A DNA stretch of 58,241 nt, from positions 1-58,241 of the forward strand of contig JAWXVE010000004.1 in assembly GCA_044425575.1 (NCBI GenBank), given 5' to 3'. Below the pieces are notes generated by a model, which saw nothing but the letters and a program-made list of their open reading frames with translations, did not search any database and was not told the DNA's origin. How positions within the stretch are numbered: the stretch's first letter is position 1; each line of letters starts with the position of its first letter. This document shows, piece by piece, positions 35,286-44,438 of the stretch. The position numbers were made by a program, and so were the translations under genes. The stretch comes from JAWXVE01 sp044425575. GTDB taxonomy: Bacteria; Bacillota; Clostridia; Lachnospirales; Lachnospiraceae.

Positions 35286-38200
35286 CTACTTTCTAATTGC
35301 ATAAAATGCTTCGATTTGTGCTTGTTCTGCGCTAAGTCCCTTTTCTTCCATCTGTACAATAGTCTTTAACATCTTCTCGTAATCATGTGGAATAATCTTC
35401 TTAAACTTTGGTAAATATTCTGCGAACTTATCAAGTACTTCTTTTCCTTTGGCAGAATTTGTATACGCCACATGTTCCTTAATCATCTCTTTTAATTCCA
35501 TAACATCGTATTTATTCGTAACGTCTGCAAAAGAAATCATCTCTTTGTTTAATCTAGTATATAAGTCACTCTTCTCATCTAATACATAGGCAATACCACC
35601 GCTCATACCAGCTGCAAAGTTCTTACCAGTTTCTCCAAGTACTACCACACGTCCACCTGTCATATACTCACAACCGTGCTCTCCAACACCTTCTACAACA
35701 GCTCTAGCTCCTGAATTACGCACTGCAAAACGCTCTCCTGCCACACCATTAATGTAAACACTACCACTTGTAGCACCATATAAGGCAACATTTCCAATAA
35801 TAATATTATCTTCATGCTTAAAGTTGCTTCCCTTTGGCGGATATACAATGAGCTTACCACCTGATAATCCTTTACCAAAGTAGTCATTGCTATCTCCTGT
35901 TAATTCCAGGGTGAGTCCCTTTGGAATAAAGGCTCCAAAACTCTGTCCACCAGCACCTTTACATTGAATGCGATACGTATCTTCTGCTAAAGATGTACCA
36001 AATCGTCTTGTAATCTCCGACCCTAGAATCGTTCCAAGAGAACGGTCTGTATTGGTAACATCTACTTGCAAGCATCTGCCTTGACCTGCTTGCAAGGCTT
36101 TGTCTAATTGCTTTAAGAATACCTTCTCGTCTATGGTTTTCTCTAATTCAAAGTTGTATAATTGCTTCCGATTGAAGATAACATCTTTCGCTTTGGCATA
36201 TGGATTGGATAAAATATTACTTAAATCTACACATTTTGCACGTTCTGCAACATCTTCTTTCATTCGCAGTAAATCGCTTCTACCAACTAGTTCATCTACG
36301 CTCTTCACTCCAAGTTGTGCCATGTATTCTCTTAATTCTTCTGCAACAAACTTCATAAAGTTCATAACGTATTCTGGCTTGCCCTTAAAGTTCTTGCGTA
36401 GCTCTGGGTTCTGAGTTGCCACACCAACTGGACACGTATCTAAGTTACACACACGCATCATAAGACATCCCATGGTAACAAGTGGTGCTGTAGCAAATCC
36501 AAATTCTTCCGCACCTAGCATAGCTGCAATTGCAACATCACGCCCTGTCATTAATTTACCATCTGTTTCAATTCGTACTTTGTTACGAAGTCCATTCATT
36601 AATAGTGTTTGATGCGTCTCCGATAAACCTAGCTCCCAAGGAAGACCTGCATTATTAATGGAGTTTCTTGGAGCCGCTCCTGTACCACCATCGTATCCTG
36701 ACACAAGAATAACTTCTGCTCCTGCCTTAGCCACACCTGCTGCAATGGTTCCTACTCCAGCTTCTGACACAAGCTTCACTGAGATTCTCGCTCCCTTGTT
36801 GGAATTCTTCAAATCATAAATCAATTGTGCTAAATCTTCAATGGAATAAATATCATGGTGTGGTGGTGGCGAAATCAGTCCAACACCTGAGGTGGAATGT
36901 CTCGTTGCTGCTATCCAAGGATATACTTTACCGCCTGGTAAATGTCCACCTTCTCCTGGTTTTGCTCCTTGAGCCATTTTAATCTGAATTTCCCTAGCGC
37001 TTACTAGATATTGACTTGTAACACCAAAACGTCCAGAAGCTACTTGTTTAATTGCAGAACATTTATTAAGTCCATCTGATCCAATGGTAAGGCGTTCTAA
37101 GCTTTCACCACCTTCTCCACTATTGGATTTACCCTTTAGTTGATTCATGGCAATGGCAAGTGTCTCATGAGCTTCCTTGGATATGGAACCATAAGACATA
37201 GCTCCTGTTTTAAATCTCGTTACAATGGATTCTACACTTTCTACTTCGTCAAGAGCAATCCCCTTCTTAGGATAGTCAAAATCCATTAAGCTGCGCAAGT
37301 TCATAAGAGCATCTTCCTTATGAATCATTGTGGCATATTCTTTGTATAATTTATAATCACCTAACTTAGTCGATTCTTGTAACAAATGAATGGTTGCCGG
37401 ATTGTATAAATGTTCTTCCCCACCACTTCTCATATTGTACGTACCTGGATTATCTAAGGTTAAGTCTGTAGCAAGACCAAGTGGATCGAATGCTTTTCCA
37501 TGTAATTTCGTTACTTGATCTTCCATATCCTTAAGAGTAATACCGCCCACACGACAGACTGTGTTGGTAAAGTATTTGGCTACCACATCATAATCTACAC
37601 CAATTGCTTCAAAGATTTGTGATCCTTGGTATGATTGAATAGTAGAAATACCCATTTTAGATGCAATCTTAACAATACCATGCACAATAGCAGAATTGTA
37701 AGCATCTACTGCTGCATAATAATCTTTGTCTAACATACGACTATCAATTAATTCTTTAATGGATTCTTGTGCCAAGTACGGATTCACTGCACATGCTCCA
37801 TACCCTAATAAAGTAGCAAAGTGATGCACTTCTCTTGGTTCTGCTGATTCTAAAATCACTCCAACTGAGGTACGTTTCTTTGTCTTTACTAAGTGTTGTT
37901 GCAATGCAGATACTGCTAGTAAGGATGGAATTGCCACATGATTCTCATCTACTCCACGGTCTGATAGAATAATAATATTAGCTCCATCACGATACACGCG
38001 GTCTACTTCTACACAGATGCGCTCAATGGCACGTTCTAAACTCGTATTTTTATAGTAAAGAATTCCAACAGTTGCAACTTTGAATCCTTCTACCTTCATG
38101 CTCTTAATCTTCATTAAGTCAGTGATGGTTAGGATTGGATTTCTTACTTTTAATACTTTACAATTCTTAGCTTTTTCTTCTAACAGATTCCCATCTGTTC

Positions 38201-39827
38201 CAATGTACACATCTGTTGAAGTTACTACTTCTTCTCGAATGGCATCAATAGGCGGATTAGTTACTTGTGCAAATAATTGCTTGAAATTATGGAATAAAGG
38301 ATGTTCCACCTTAGATAATACTGGCAGCGGAGTATCCACGCCCATAGCCGCTATGGCTTCCGAACCATTTTGTGCCATTGGTAAAATAGAAGATTGTAAT
38401 TCTTCAAAAGTATAACCAAATGCTTTTTGCATTTTCCTACGTTCCATTGTATCGTATTCTTGTACACGCTCATTTGGAATGATAAGACTTCTTAATTCTA
38501 CAATATTGGTATCTAACCATTCACCATATGGATTTCTTGATGCATAATACTCTTTTAAGGTATCATCATCAATCACTTCACCTTGAATCGTATCCACCAA
38601 TAACATTTTCCCTGGACGAAGTCTTTCTTTTCTTACTACTTTAGTAGGCTCAATATCTAAGACACCCACTTCAGAAGATAGAATAAGCTGGTCATCACTT
38701 GTAATATAATAACGTGATGGGCGTAATCCATTACGGTCTAACACAGCACCCATAACATCACCATCACTAAATAAAATAGAAGCTGGTCCATCCCATGGTT
38801 CCATCATAGTTGCATAATATTGATAAAAGTCACGTTTCTTCTGTGACATAGTTTTATTATTTGCCCATGGTTCTGGAATAGCAATCATAACTGCAAGTGG
38901 TAACGGCATGCCACTCATAACTAAGAACTCTAGTGTATTATCTAATCTTGCCGAGTCAGAACCTTGCGGATTAACTACTGGAAGGACTTTACTAAGTTGT
39001 CCCTTTAAATAATGAGATTCCATCGTTTCTTCTCTGGCAAGCATCTTATCTGCATTTCCACGAATAGTATTAATCTCACCATTGTGAACAATAAAGCGAT
39101 TTGGATGTGCTCTCTCCCAACTTGGGTTTGTATTAGTAGAGAATCTTGAATGCACCGTCGCAATAGCAGAAGTATAGGAAGAATCTTGTAAATCTAAGAA
39201 GAATGTTCTAAGTTGTCCTACAAGAAACATTCCCTTATAACAAATAGTTCGACTAGATAACGACACCACATAGGTATTATCTACTGAATGTTCATACACA
39301 CGTCTTACTACATATAATAAGCGATCAAAGGCAAGACCTTTTTCCACATTAGCTGGTTTCTTAATAAATGCCTGCATAATCGATGGCATACATTCTAGTG
39401 CTTTTTCCCCTAATACTTTAGGTGCAACTGGCACTTCTCTCCATCCAAGGAATTCTAAACCTTCCTTCTCAACAATAATTTCGAACATTTTCTTGGATTG
39501 ACTCTTTTGCATCTCATCTTGAGGCATAAAGAACATACCAACACCATATTCTCGTTCACCACCAATTTGAATCCCCAAAGGCTTTGTTACCTTTGCAAAA
39601 AATTCATGAGAAACCTGTGTTAAAATACCAACACCATCGCCTGTTTCTCCCTTGGCATCTTTCCCTGCTCTATGTTCTAAATTCTCTACAATCTTAAGAG
39701 CATTCTCAACAGTTTCACGTGTCTTTACACCCTTAATATTAACGCAAGCACCAATACCACAGTTATCATGTTCAAACTCTGGCTTGTATAGATTAGAAAT
39801 AGGGATATCTCTCTTTGCATCAAACAT
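35286..39827 (-). CDS. gltB: Glutamate synthase large subunit GltB
   Basis: This 1513-residue enzyme makes glutamate from glutamine and 2-oxoglutarate. The N-terminal amidotransferase uses Cys23 (EHDNCGIGACV), exposed after loss of a 22-residue propeptide. The central domain and FMN barrel follow (GRFGVTSQYLVSAREIQIKMAQGAKPGEGG). The 3Fe-4S cysteines are in MGCLMMRVCNLDTCPVG. The last 250 residues are the beta-helix with Gly-rich repeats (GNVALYGATSGSVYINGVAGERF). Full length with no damage. The gene is first in the gltB-gltD pair with its own promoter at 39862-39890. Confidence 0.98.
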   Translation of the reverse strand: MFDAKRDIPISNLYKPEFEHDNCGIGACVNIKGVKTRETVENALKIVENLEHRAGKDAKGETGDGVGILTQVSHEFFAKVTKPLGIQIGGEREYGVGMFFMPQDEMQKSQSKKMFEIIVEKEGLEFLGWREVPVAPKVLGEKALECMPSIMQAFIKKPANVEKGLAFDRLLYVVRRVYEHSVDNTYVVSLSSRTICYKGMFLVGQLRTFFLDLQDSSYTSAIATVHSRFSTNTNPSWERAHPNRFIVHNGEINTIRGNADKMLAREETMESHYLKGQLSKVLPVVNPQGSDSARLDNTLEFLVMSGMPLPLAVMIAIPEPWANNKTMSQKKRDFYQYYATMMEPWDGPASILFSDGDVMGAVLDRNGLRPSRYYITSDDQLILSSEVGVLDIEPTKVVRKERLRPGKMLLVDTIQGEVIDDDTLKEYYASRNPYGEWLDTNIVELRSLIIPNERVQEYDTMERRKMQKAFGYTFEELQSSILPMAQNGSEAIAAMGVDTPLPVLSKVEHPLFHNFKQLFAQVTNPPIDAIREEVVTSTDVYIGTDGNLLEEKAKNCKVLKVRNPILTITDLMKIKSMKVEGFKVATVGILYYKNTSLERAIERICVEVDRVYRDGANIIILSDRGVDENHVAIPSLLAVSALQQHLVKTKKRTSVGVILESAEPREVHHFATLLGYGACAVNPYLAQESIKELIDSRMLDKDYYAAVDAYNSAIVHGIVKIASKMGISTIQSYQGSQIFEAIGVDYDVVAKYFTNTVCRVGGITLKDMEDQVTKLHGKAFDPLGLATDLTLDNPGTYNMRSGGEEHLYNPATIHLLQESTKLGDYKLYKEYATMIHKEDALMNLRSLMDFDYPKKGIALDEVESVESIVTRFKTGAMSYGSISKEAHETLAIAMNQLKGKSNSGEGGESLERLTIGSDGLNKCSAIKQVASGRFGVTSQYLVSAREIQIKMAQGAKPGEGGHLPGGKVYPWIAATRHSTSGVGLISPPPHHDIYSIEDLAQLIYDLKNSNKGARISVKLVSEAGVGTIAAGVAKAGAEVILVSGYDGGTGAAPRNSINNAGLPWELGLSETHQTLLMNGLRNKVRIETDGKLMTGRDVAIAAMLGAEEFGFATAPLVTMGCLMMRVCNLDTCPVGVATQNPELRKNFKGKPEYVMNFMKFVAEELREYMAQLGVKSVDELVGRSDLLRMKEDVAERAKCVDLSNILSNPYAKAKDVIFNRKQLYNFELEKTIDEKVFLKQLDKALQAGQGRCLQVDVTNTDRSLGTILGSEITRRFGTSLAEDTYRIQCKGAGGQSFGAFIPKGLTLELTGDSNDYFGKGLSGGKLIVYPPKGSNFKHEDNIIIGNVALYGATSGSVYINGVAGERFAVRNSGARAVVEGVGEHGCEYMTGGRVVVLGETGKNFAAGMSGGIAYVLDEKSDLYTRLNKEMISFADVTNKYDVMELKEMIKEHVAYTNSAKGKEVLDKFAEYLPKFKKIIPHDYEKMLKTIVQMEEKGLSAEQAQIEAFYAIRK

Positions 39828-39861
39828 TGCTTTTCTCCTTCTTCAAACTTTATTTCTACCT

Positions 39862-39890
39862 ACTATACACCAAGAGAAAACAGATGTAAA
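39862..39890 (-). promoter_or_regulatory. Promoter of gltBD
   Basis: TTTACA (39890-39885), a 17-nt spacer and TATAGT (39867-39862) lie 35 bp before gltB, giving a short leader. Confidence 0.75.
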
Positions 39891-39905
39891 CAACTTTCTT
39901 CGCCG

Positions 39906-39928
39906 AATTGACAGATAATTCGTCAATT
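39906..39928. repeat. Inverted repeat upstream of the gltBD promoter, possible operator
   Basis: AATTGAC (39906-39912) and GTCAATT (39922-39928) are perfect 7-bp arms around 9 nt, 15 bp upstream of the gltBD -35. Such a site could bind an activator or repressor of glutamate synthase; the protein is unknown. Nothing else is recognised in 39929-40067. Confidence 0.45.
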
Positions 39929-40067
39929 TATAACCTTTTAGTTAAATTCTCTGACAATATTGAAAACAATCTCCTGTTTGATTCTTTTTTCAAACAATTC
40001 TTCCCTATCTTACCATTTATATTTTCACACTTTCTTCTCTCATCCTTCATTATCTTAATATTTTTAG

Positions 40068-40097
40068 TTGACAAATCTACATTTTGTCTATTATAGT
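40068..40097 (+). promoter_or_regulatory. Promoter of the thiT riboswitch transcript
   Basis: TTGACA (40068-40073), an 18-nt spacer and TATAGT (40092-40097), about 10 bp before the TPP aptamer. Confidence 0.75.
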
Positions 40098-40111
40098 AAA
40101 GGAGCAATCAT

Positions 40112-40242
40112 GAACACGCTAGGGGCGCTTAACGCTGAGATTGAGCTTAGACTCAAACCCTCACCACTTGAACCGGATAATACCGGCGTAAGGAAGCAGA
40201 TGATCCAAGCCCCTCCTGCGTCAATTTAAAGGAGGATTTTTT
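40112..40242 (+). ncRNA. TPP riboswitch (THI element) controlling thiT
   Basis: The TPP aptamer core is unmistakable: GGGGCGC (40122-40128), the pyrimidine-sensing CTGAGA (40135-40140), ACCCTC (40157 on), then CGGATAATACCGGCGTAAGG (40174-40193). In the expression platform CCCCTCCT (40210-40217) can pair either with AGGGGC of the aptamer (40121-40126) or with the AGGAGG ribosome-binding site (40230-40235). The latter stem is followed by TTTTTT, so it could act as sequestor and as terminator. Without TPP the first pairing would free the ribosome-binding site; with TPP the aptamer holds its GGGG and the gene is shut off. Confidence 0.95.
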
Positions 40243-40815
40243 ATGGCACAAGCACAACAAATTACTAAGAAACAAATCTCTACTAAGCAACTTGCCTTTT
40301 CAGGTGCTGCACTTGCATTGGCTCTTTTTATCTCTACTTTCATTAAGTTACCTTCCCTACCAATGGGCGGTTCCACTACTCTATTTAGCATGTTTCTCGT
40401 ATGTTTAATTGGTTACTGGTATGGGCCTGTAGTAGGCATTACAAGCGCAGTAGCTTATGGAATCTTGCAATTTGTAGTGGGACCATGGGTCGTTCATCCA
40501 TTACAAGTCATCCTAGATTATCCACTTGCATTTGGAGCGTTAGGTTTATCTGGTTTCTTCTATGAGAAAAAGCACGGACTGATCCTCGGATATCTTGTAG
40601 GAACTACCGGAAGATTCCTTGTTCATTGTATCTCAGGCATCATCTTCTATACAGAATATGTAGGAAATACCCAAGGAAACATTGCAGCAATTCTTGCTGG
40701 CGTCTCTTACAACCTTACTTATATGCTCCCTGAAGTTATCATTACATTAATCTTAATTGCCATTCCTGCTGTTTCATCAGCTCTAAAACAATTAAAGAAA
40801 ATGGCAACTACTTAA
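40243..40815 (+). CDS. thiT: Thiamine transporter ThiT (ECF S component)
   Basis: This 190-residue membrane protein with six segments binds thiamine for an ECF transporter; the shared T, A and A' subunits are not in the window. Family features include LPMGGSTTLFSMF, the GTTGRFLVHCISGIIFYTEY segment and the last-helix NLTYMLPEVIITLI. The TPP riboswitch in front confirms the substrate class. It is a single-gene unit, and its stop codon overlaps the stop of addA on the other strand within TTAA; no terminator is seen between them. Confidence 0.95.
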   Translation: MAQAQQITKKQISTKQLAFSGAALALALFISTFIKLPSLPMGGSTTLFSMFLVCLIGYWYGPVVGITSAVAYGILQFVVGPWVVHPLQVILDYPLAFGALGLSGFFYEKKHGLILGYLVGTTGRFLVHCISGIIFYTEYVGNTQGNIAAILAGVSYNLTYMLPEVIITLILIAIPAVSSALKQLKKMATT

Positions 40816-43800
40816 TTGGTACCACACACTTCTCCTAAATAGAAGGAATAGAGCACTTTCTCTTTCACAGGCTTTCCTGTAAGAGCGGAAAGTGCTTTTG
40901 CATAATACTCTAATTGAATGCGATATCGTTCCATTAATTCCTTACTACTTCTCACTCGGTCCGTCTTATAATCCACTATTACAAGAGCACCATCTTCCTC
41001 AAAGTAGGCATCAATAATTCCTTGTAAGAGAATGTCTTCTTCCTTAGGAAAGTGAGCTTCCACTTCATTGGCAGGCAGGGAGATTACAAAGGGTTGCTCT
41101 TTGTATAACATACCATTTTGTTGTGCCACGCCCATTCGTTTCCCTAATGGAGTTTTCATAAAATGTTCTAATTTCTCTAATTCTACTAAGGCTTCATACG
41201 CAGGTTTCATACGACCACTAGCTACTTCCATATGAATGGATTCTCTCACGGTACTTGCTCCTGTTAGATCTAGAACTTCCATTGCCTTATGGTAAGCATT
41301 TCCCCGCTCCATGCCACTCACCTTCTCTTCTCTCATAAAAGCTGGGACATATTGCTCTTCGCCGGTATCTTCGTACATGATAAATGCATCTTCGCACTCT
41401 TCTAACATTCGCTTCTTCTTAATCTCTGTTACAGTAGTTTTGCTATAGATATTACCCAAAGATTGGAATGGATATTCATACGTAAATGTTCTGTGAATAT
41501 CTTCATATACTTCCGCCCCTGCTACATACTGGTCTATCTTCTCTAGTAATTGTTCACGACCATAATCTGATTTCATGGCATGTTTCATTTCTTCTATCAC
41601 CAATTCGTTTTCCTGTAGAATAGAAATAAGAAAGTTGTCTGCATTCCCTTCCATGGTACATTGCATATAAGGTGCAAATCCCTCATGTCTTGCTAGTGCA
41701 GCAAGTATGAGATCTAAGAAACTCTTTCCATTCTTCAACACAAGAAAAGGCAATTGTGACGCTTTCGTCATTCTAATACTTTCCTGAGAGTACAAGGTTT
41801 TTTCCAGATTATCTAACACACCTGTCATAATTAATTTTTCTTTTGCTCGAGTAAGTGCTACGTAGAGAATTCGGATTTCTTCCCCAATATTATCTAACTC
41901 CATTTTTCGGAGAATCGCACTTTTTCCTATGGTCTTTGTTTTCACACGCCTTACTGGGTCAATGTAATCCATTCCAATCCCATAATCCATATCCACTACA
42001 AATTGCTTCCTCAAATCCATCTGATTGAACTTTTTCCCCAAACCAGATACAAAGCAAATAGGAAATTCCAAACCTTTACTCTTGTGAATACTCATAATAC
42101 GCACTACATTGGCATGTTCATCTAGTATATTCGCTTCTCCAAAGCTGATTTCAAACTTCTCCATTTGTTCTATATAACGTATAAAATGAAATAATCCATG
42201 ATAGGAAGTCTGTTCAAATTCAATAGCCTTTTCTAAGAGCATATCTAAGTTCGCTCGTCTTTGTTCCCCTCTTGGCAATGTTGTCAAGTATAATTGAAAA
42301 TTGATTTCTTGCAAAAAGGTCTGTAAGAGTTCATGAATTGAAGTATAAACCGTCATTTGACGGTATTTGTCTAAATCTGCAAGAAATTGTTCTATCTTTG
42401 CAATTATCCCTTCATTTTCACCATATGTAGTATACCATACAAGAGAGTGATACAAGTGGTAGTTTCTCACCACTTTGTGTTCTTCCTTCCAACGACCTCG
42501 AATGACTGCCAATTCTTCCTCTTGAAAGCCAATCATCCCCGATAGCAAGACGGAAGTAAGAGGAATGTCTTGAAGAGGATTATCTAGAATTCTTAAGTAA
42601 TTTAACACTACTTGTACCTCATACACAGAAAAATATCCTGTTTTAGAAGCAATATGTGTAGGAATCCCCTCCTCCTCTAGAATGCGTTTGAATATATCGT
42701 CCCAACCCGTGTTGCTGCGTAGCAAAATAACCATATCACTGTATTTAGCAAGACGTACCCCCGAGGGACATGTTCCATCACTAATATAGAAGGATTGTAC
42801 AAGGGTGCGAATTCGATTGGCAATTAATCTTGCTTCTAATTCCTTCTTATCTACTTCTCCTTCTCGTTCCACTAGTAATAGCTCTGTGCGCTGGTCTTGT
42901 CCCTGAATCGTATCATAAGACGCCCCATAATTAAGTGCCGCTTTATGGTCGTATACAATACCACCTATATGAAAAGTCATGATTTGCTCAAATATATAAT
43001 TGGCGCTTTCCAGCACTTCTTTTCTACTACGAAAATTCATTTGTAAATCAATTTTTTGCTTTATAGAATCTGTAGACTCATATGTTTGGTACTTTTCTAG
43101 AAATAATTCAGGTCTTGCCAAGCGAAACTTATAGATACTTTGCTTTACATCGCCTACCATAAACTGATTATACGAACCACTAGACTCTTTGGAGACGCTT
43201 TTTAACAAATACTCTTGCACCAGATTACTATCTTGGTATTCATCAATTAGAACTTCATAGTAATAAGATTGATACATGCAAGCTGTTTGCGTTGGTTGCA
43301 TATGACCTTCTTTCTCCTCTAGGAGAATCTGCAAAGCATATTGTTCCATGTCACTAAAGTCCAATATTCCACGCTGTCGCTTTTTTGCCTGAAATCTATG
43401 AGCGAAACCAATCACCACTTCTAGGAGCATTTCCACACTAAGAGCCGAATCCTGTAACGTTACCATTAAATCCTCTATTGGGGCATAGAAGAATTCCTCT
43501 CTTAACTTATCAAGCTCCCCTTTTACTTGGTTGCGCATTCCTTTTACGATCTCACGTTTTTCCTTGCTTACACTTTCATCTTTCTTAGAAGAAAGTCTAC
43601 CAAACTTATAGCCTCTTACCACTTCCCCTAATCGTGCATAAGAATCCTGTTTGCCCATGTTCTCTAGTGCCTGTAATTCCTCTTCCATAAGTGGTGCGTA
43701 CATATAGGGACCATCTCCGTGCTCGCACATAGTTAGCACAAGTTCAAGTGTTTCTTTACACCCTTCTAACACCAATTTACAATAACCGATTGCATAAGAA

Positions 43801-44438
43801 ATCCACTCACTTTTCTCTAATCCATTCTGGGTGATTGCTCGGTACTGTTCCCCACATTGAGTGAGCCACTGAACAGGAAACGGATAACTTCTTGATGATT
43901 CATGTAACTTAAGGATTAGTTCTTCTAGCCCTCGTTCACTACCATTGGCACTTGTAGTTTCTACAAATTGTAGAAATTCTTCTCTTCCCTCTTCAAAATA
44001 TTCCTCTAAAATTGCCTCTAGCACCTCTTGCTTTAACAATTTACACTCTGCTTCATCGGCAACACGAAAAGATGGATCTAGGGAAATATCATGAAAATGA
44101 TTCTTAATTAAATTCAGACAAAAGCTACTAATAGTAGTGATGGGTGCATGATAGATAAGAGTCGCTTGCTTTTGCATATGCTCATTGGAAGGCTCCTCTC
44201 CTAATCGTCTTTCAATGGCTGCACTAATTCGCTCTCTCATTTCCGCTGCTGCTGCACTGGTAAATGTTACAATAAGCAACCGATCAATATCTACCGGATT
44301 CTCTTTGTCACTAATTAGTTGAATAATACGCTCAACTAATACAGCCGTCTTCCCTGATCCCGCTGCTGCTGCTACTAAAATATTGCGATTACGCAATTCG
44401 ATTACTTGCTGTTGGTCTCTTGTATAATTGAATCCCAT
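40812..44438 (-). CDS. addA: Helicase-exonuclease AddAB, subunit AddA
   Basis: This 1208-residue subunit of the recombinational-repair enzyme has a UvrD-type helicase and a RecB-type nuclease. Walker A is AAAAGSGKT (23-31); Walker B-type motif LIDEYQDSN; motif III-type GDVKQSIYKFR; a later motif RIMSIHKSKGLEFP; and TRAKEKLIMTG. The C-terminal nuclease core is GIIDAYFEEDGALVIVDYKTDR. AddAB processes DNA ends for RecA and, in Firmicutes, supplies fragments that can feed CRISPR adaptation. The start overlaps addB by 37 bp; GGAGGG lies 4 nt before it. Confidence 0.97.
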   Translation of the reverse strand: MGFNYTRDQQQVIELRNRNILVAAAAGSGKTAVLVERIIQLISDKENPVDIDRLLIVTFTSAAAAEMRERISAAIERRLGEEPSNEHMQKQATLIYHAPITTISSFCLNLIKNHFHDISLDPSFRVADEAECKLLKQEVLEAILEEYFEEGREEFLQFVETTSANGSERGLEELILKLHESSRSYPFPVQWLTQCGEQYRAITQNGLEKSEWISYAIGYCKLVLEGCKETLELVLTMCEHGDGPYMYAPLMEEELQALENMGKQDSYARLGEVVRGYKFGRLSSKKDESVSKEKREIVKGMRNQVKGELDKLREEFFYAPIEDLMVTLQDSALSVEMLLEVVIGFAHRFQAKKRQRGILDFSDMEQYALQILLEEKEGHMQPTQTACMYQSYYYEVLIDEYQDSNLVQEYLLKSVSKESSGSYNQFMVGDVKQSIYKFRLARPELFLEKYQTYESTDSIKQKIDLQMNFRSRKEVLESANYIFEQIMTFHIGGIVYDHKAALNYGASYDTIQGQDQRTELLLVEREGEVDKKELEARLIANRIRTLVQSFYISDGTCPSGVRLAKYSDMVILLRSNTGWDDIFKRILEEEGIPTHIASKTGYFSVYEVQVVLNYLRILDNPLQDIPLTSVLLSGMIGFQEEELAVIRGRWKEEHKVVRNYHLYHSLVWYTTYGENEGIIAKIEQFLADLDKYRQMTVYTSIHELLQTFLQEINFQLYLTTLPRGEQRRANLDMLLEKAIEFEQTSYHGLFHFIRYIEQMEKFEISFGEANILDEHANVVRIMSIHKSKGLEFPICFVSGLGKKFNQMDLRKQFVVDMDYGIGMDYIDPVRRVKTKTIGKSAILRKMELDNIGEEIRILYVALTRAKEKLIMTGVLDNLEKTLYSQESIRMTKASQLPFLVLKNGKSFLDLILAALARHEGFAPYMQCTMEGNADNFLISILQENELVIEEMKHAMKSDYGREQLLEKIDQYVAGAEVYEDIHRTFTYEYPFQSLGNIYSKTTVTEIKKKRMLEECEDAFIMYEDTGEEQYVPAFMREEKVSGMERGNAYHKAMEVLDLTGASTVRESIHMEVASGRMKPAYEALVELEKLEHFMKTPLGKRMGVAQQNGMLYKEQPFVISLPANEVEAHFPKEEDILLQGIIDAYFEEDGALVIVDYKTDRVRSSKELMERYRIQLEYYAKALSALTGKPVKEKVLYSFYLGEVCGTN

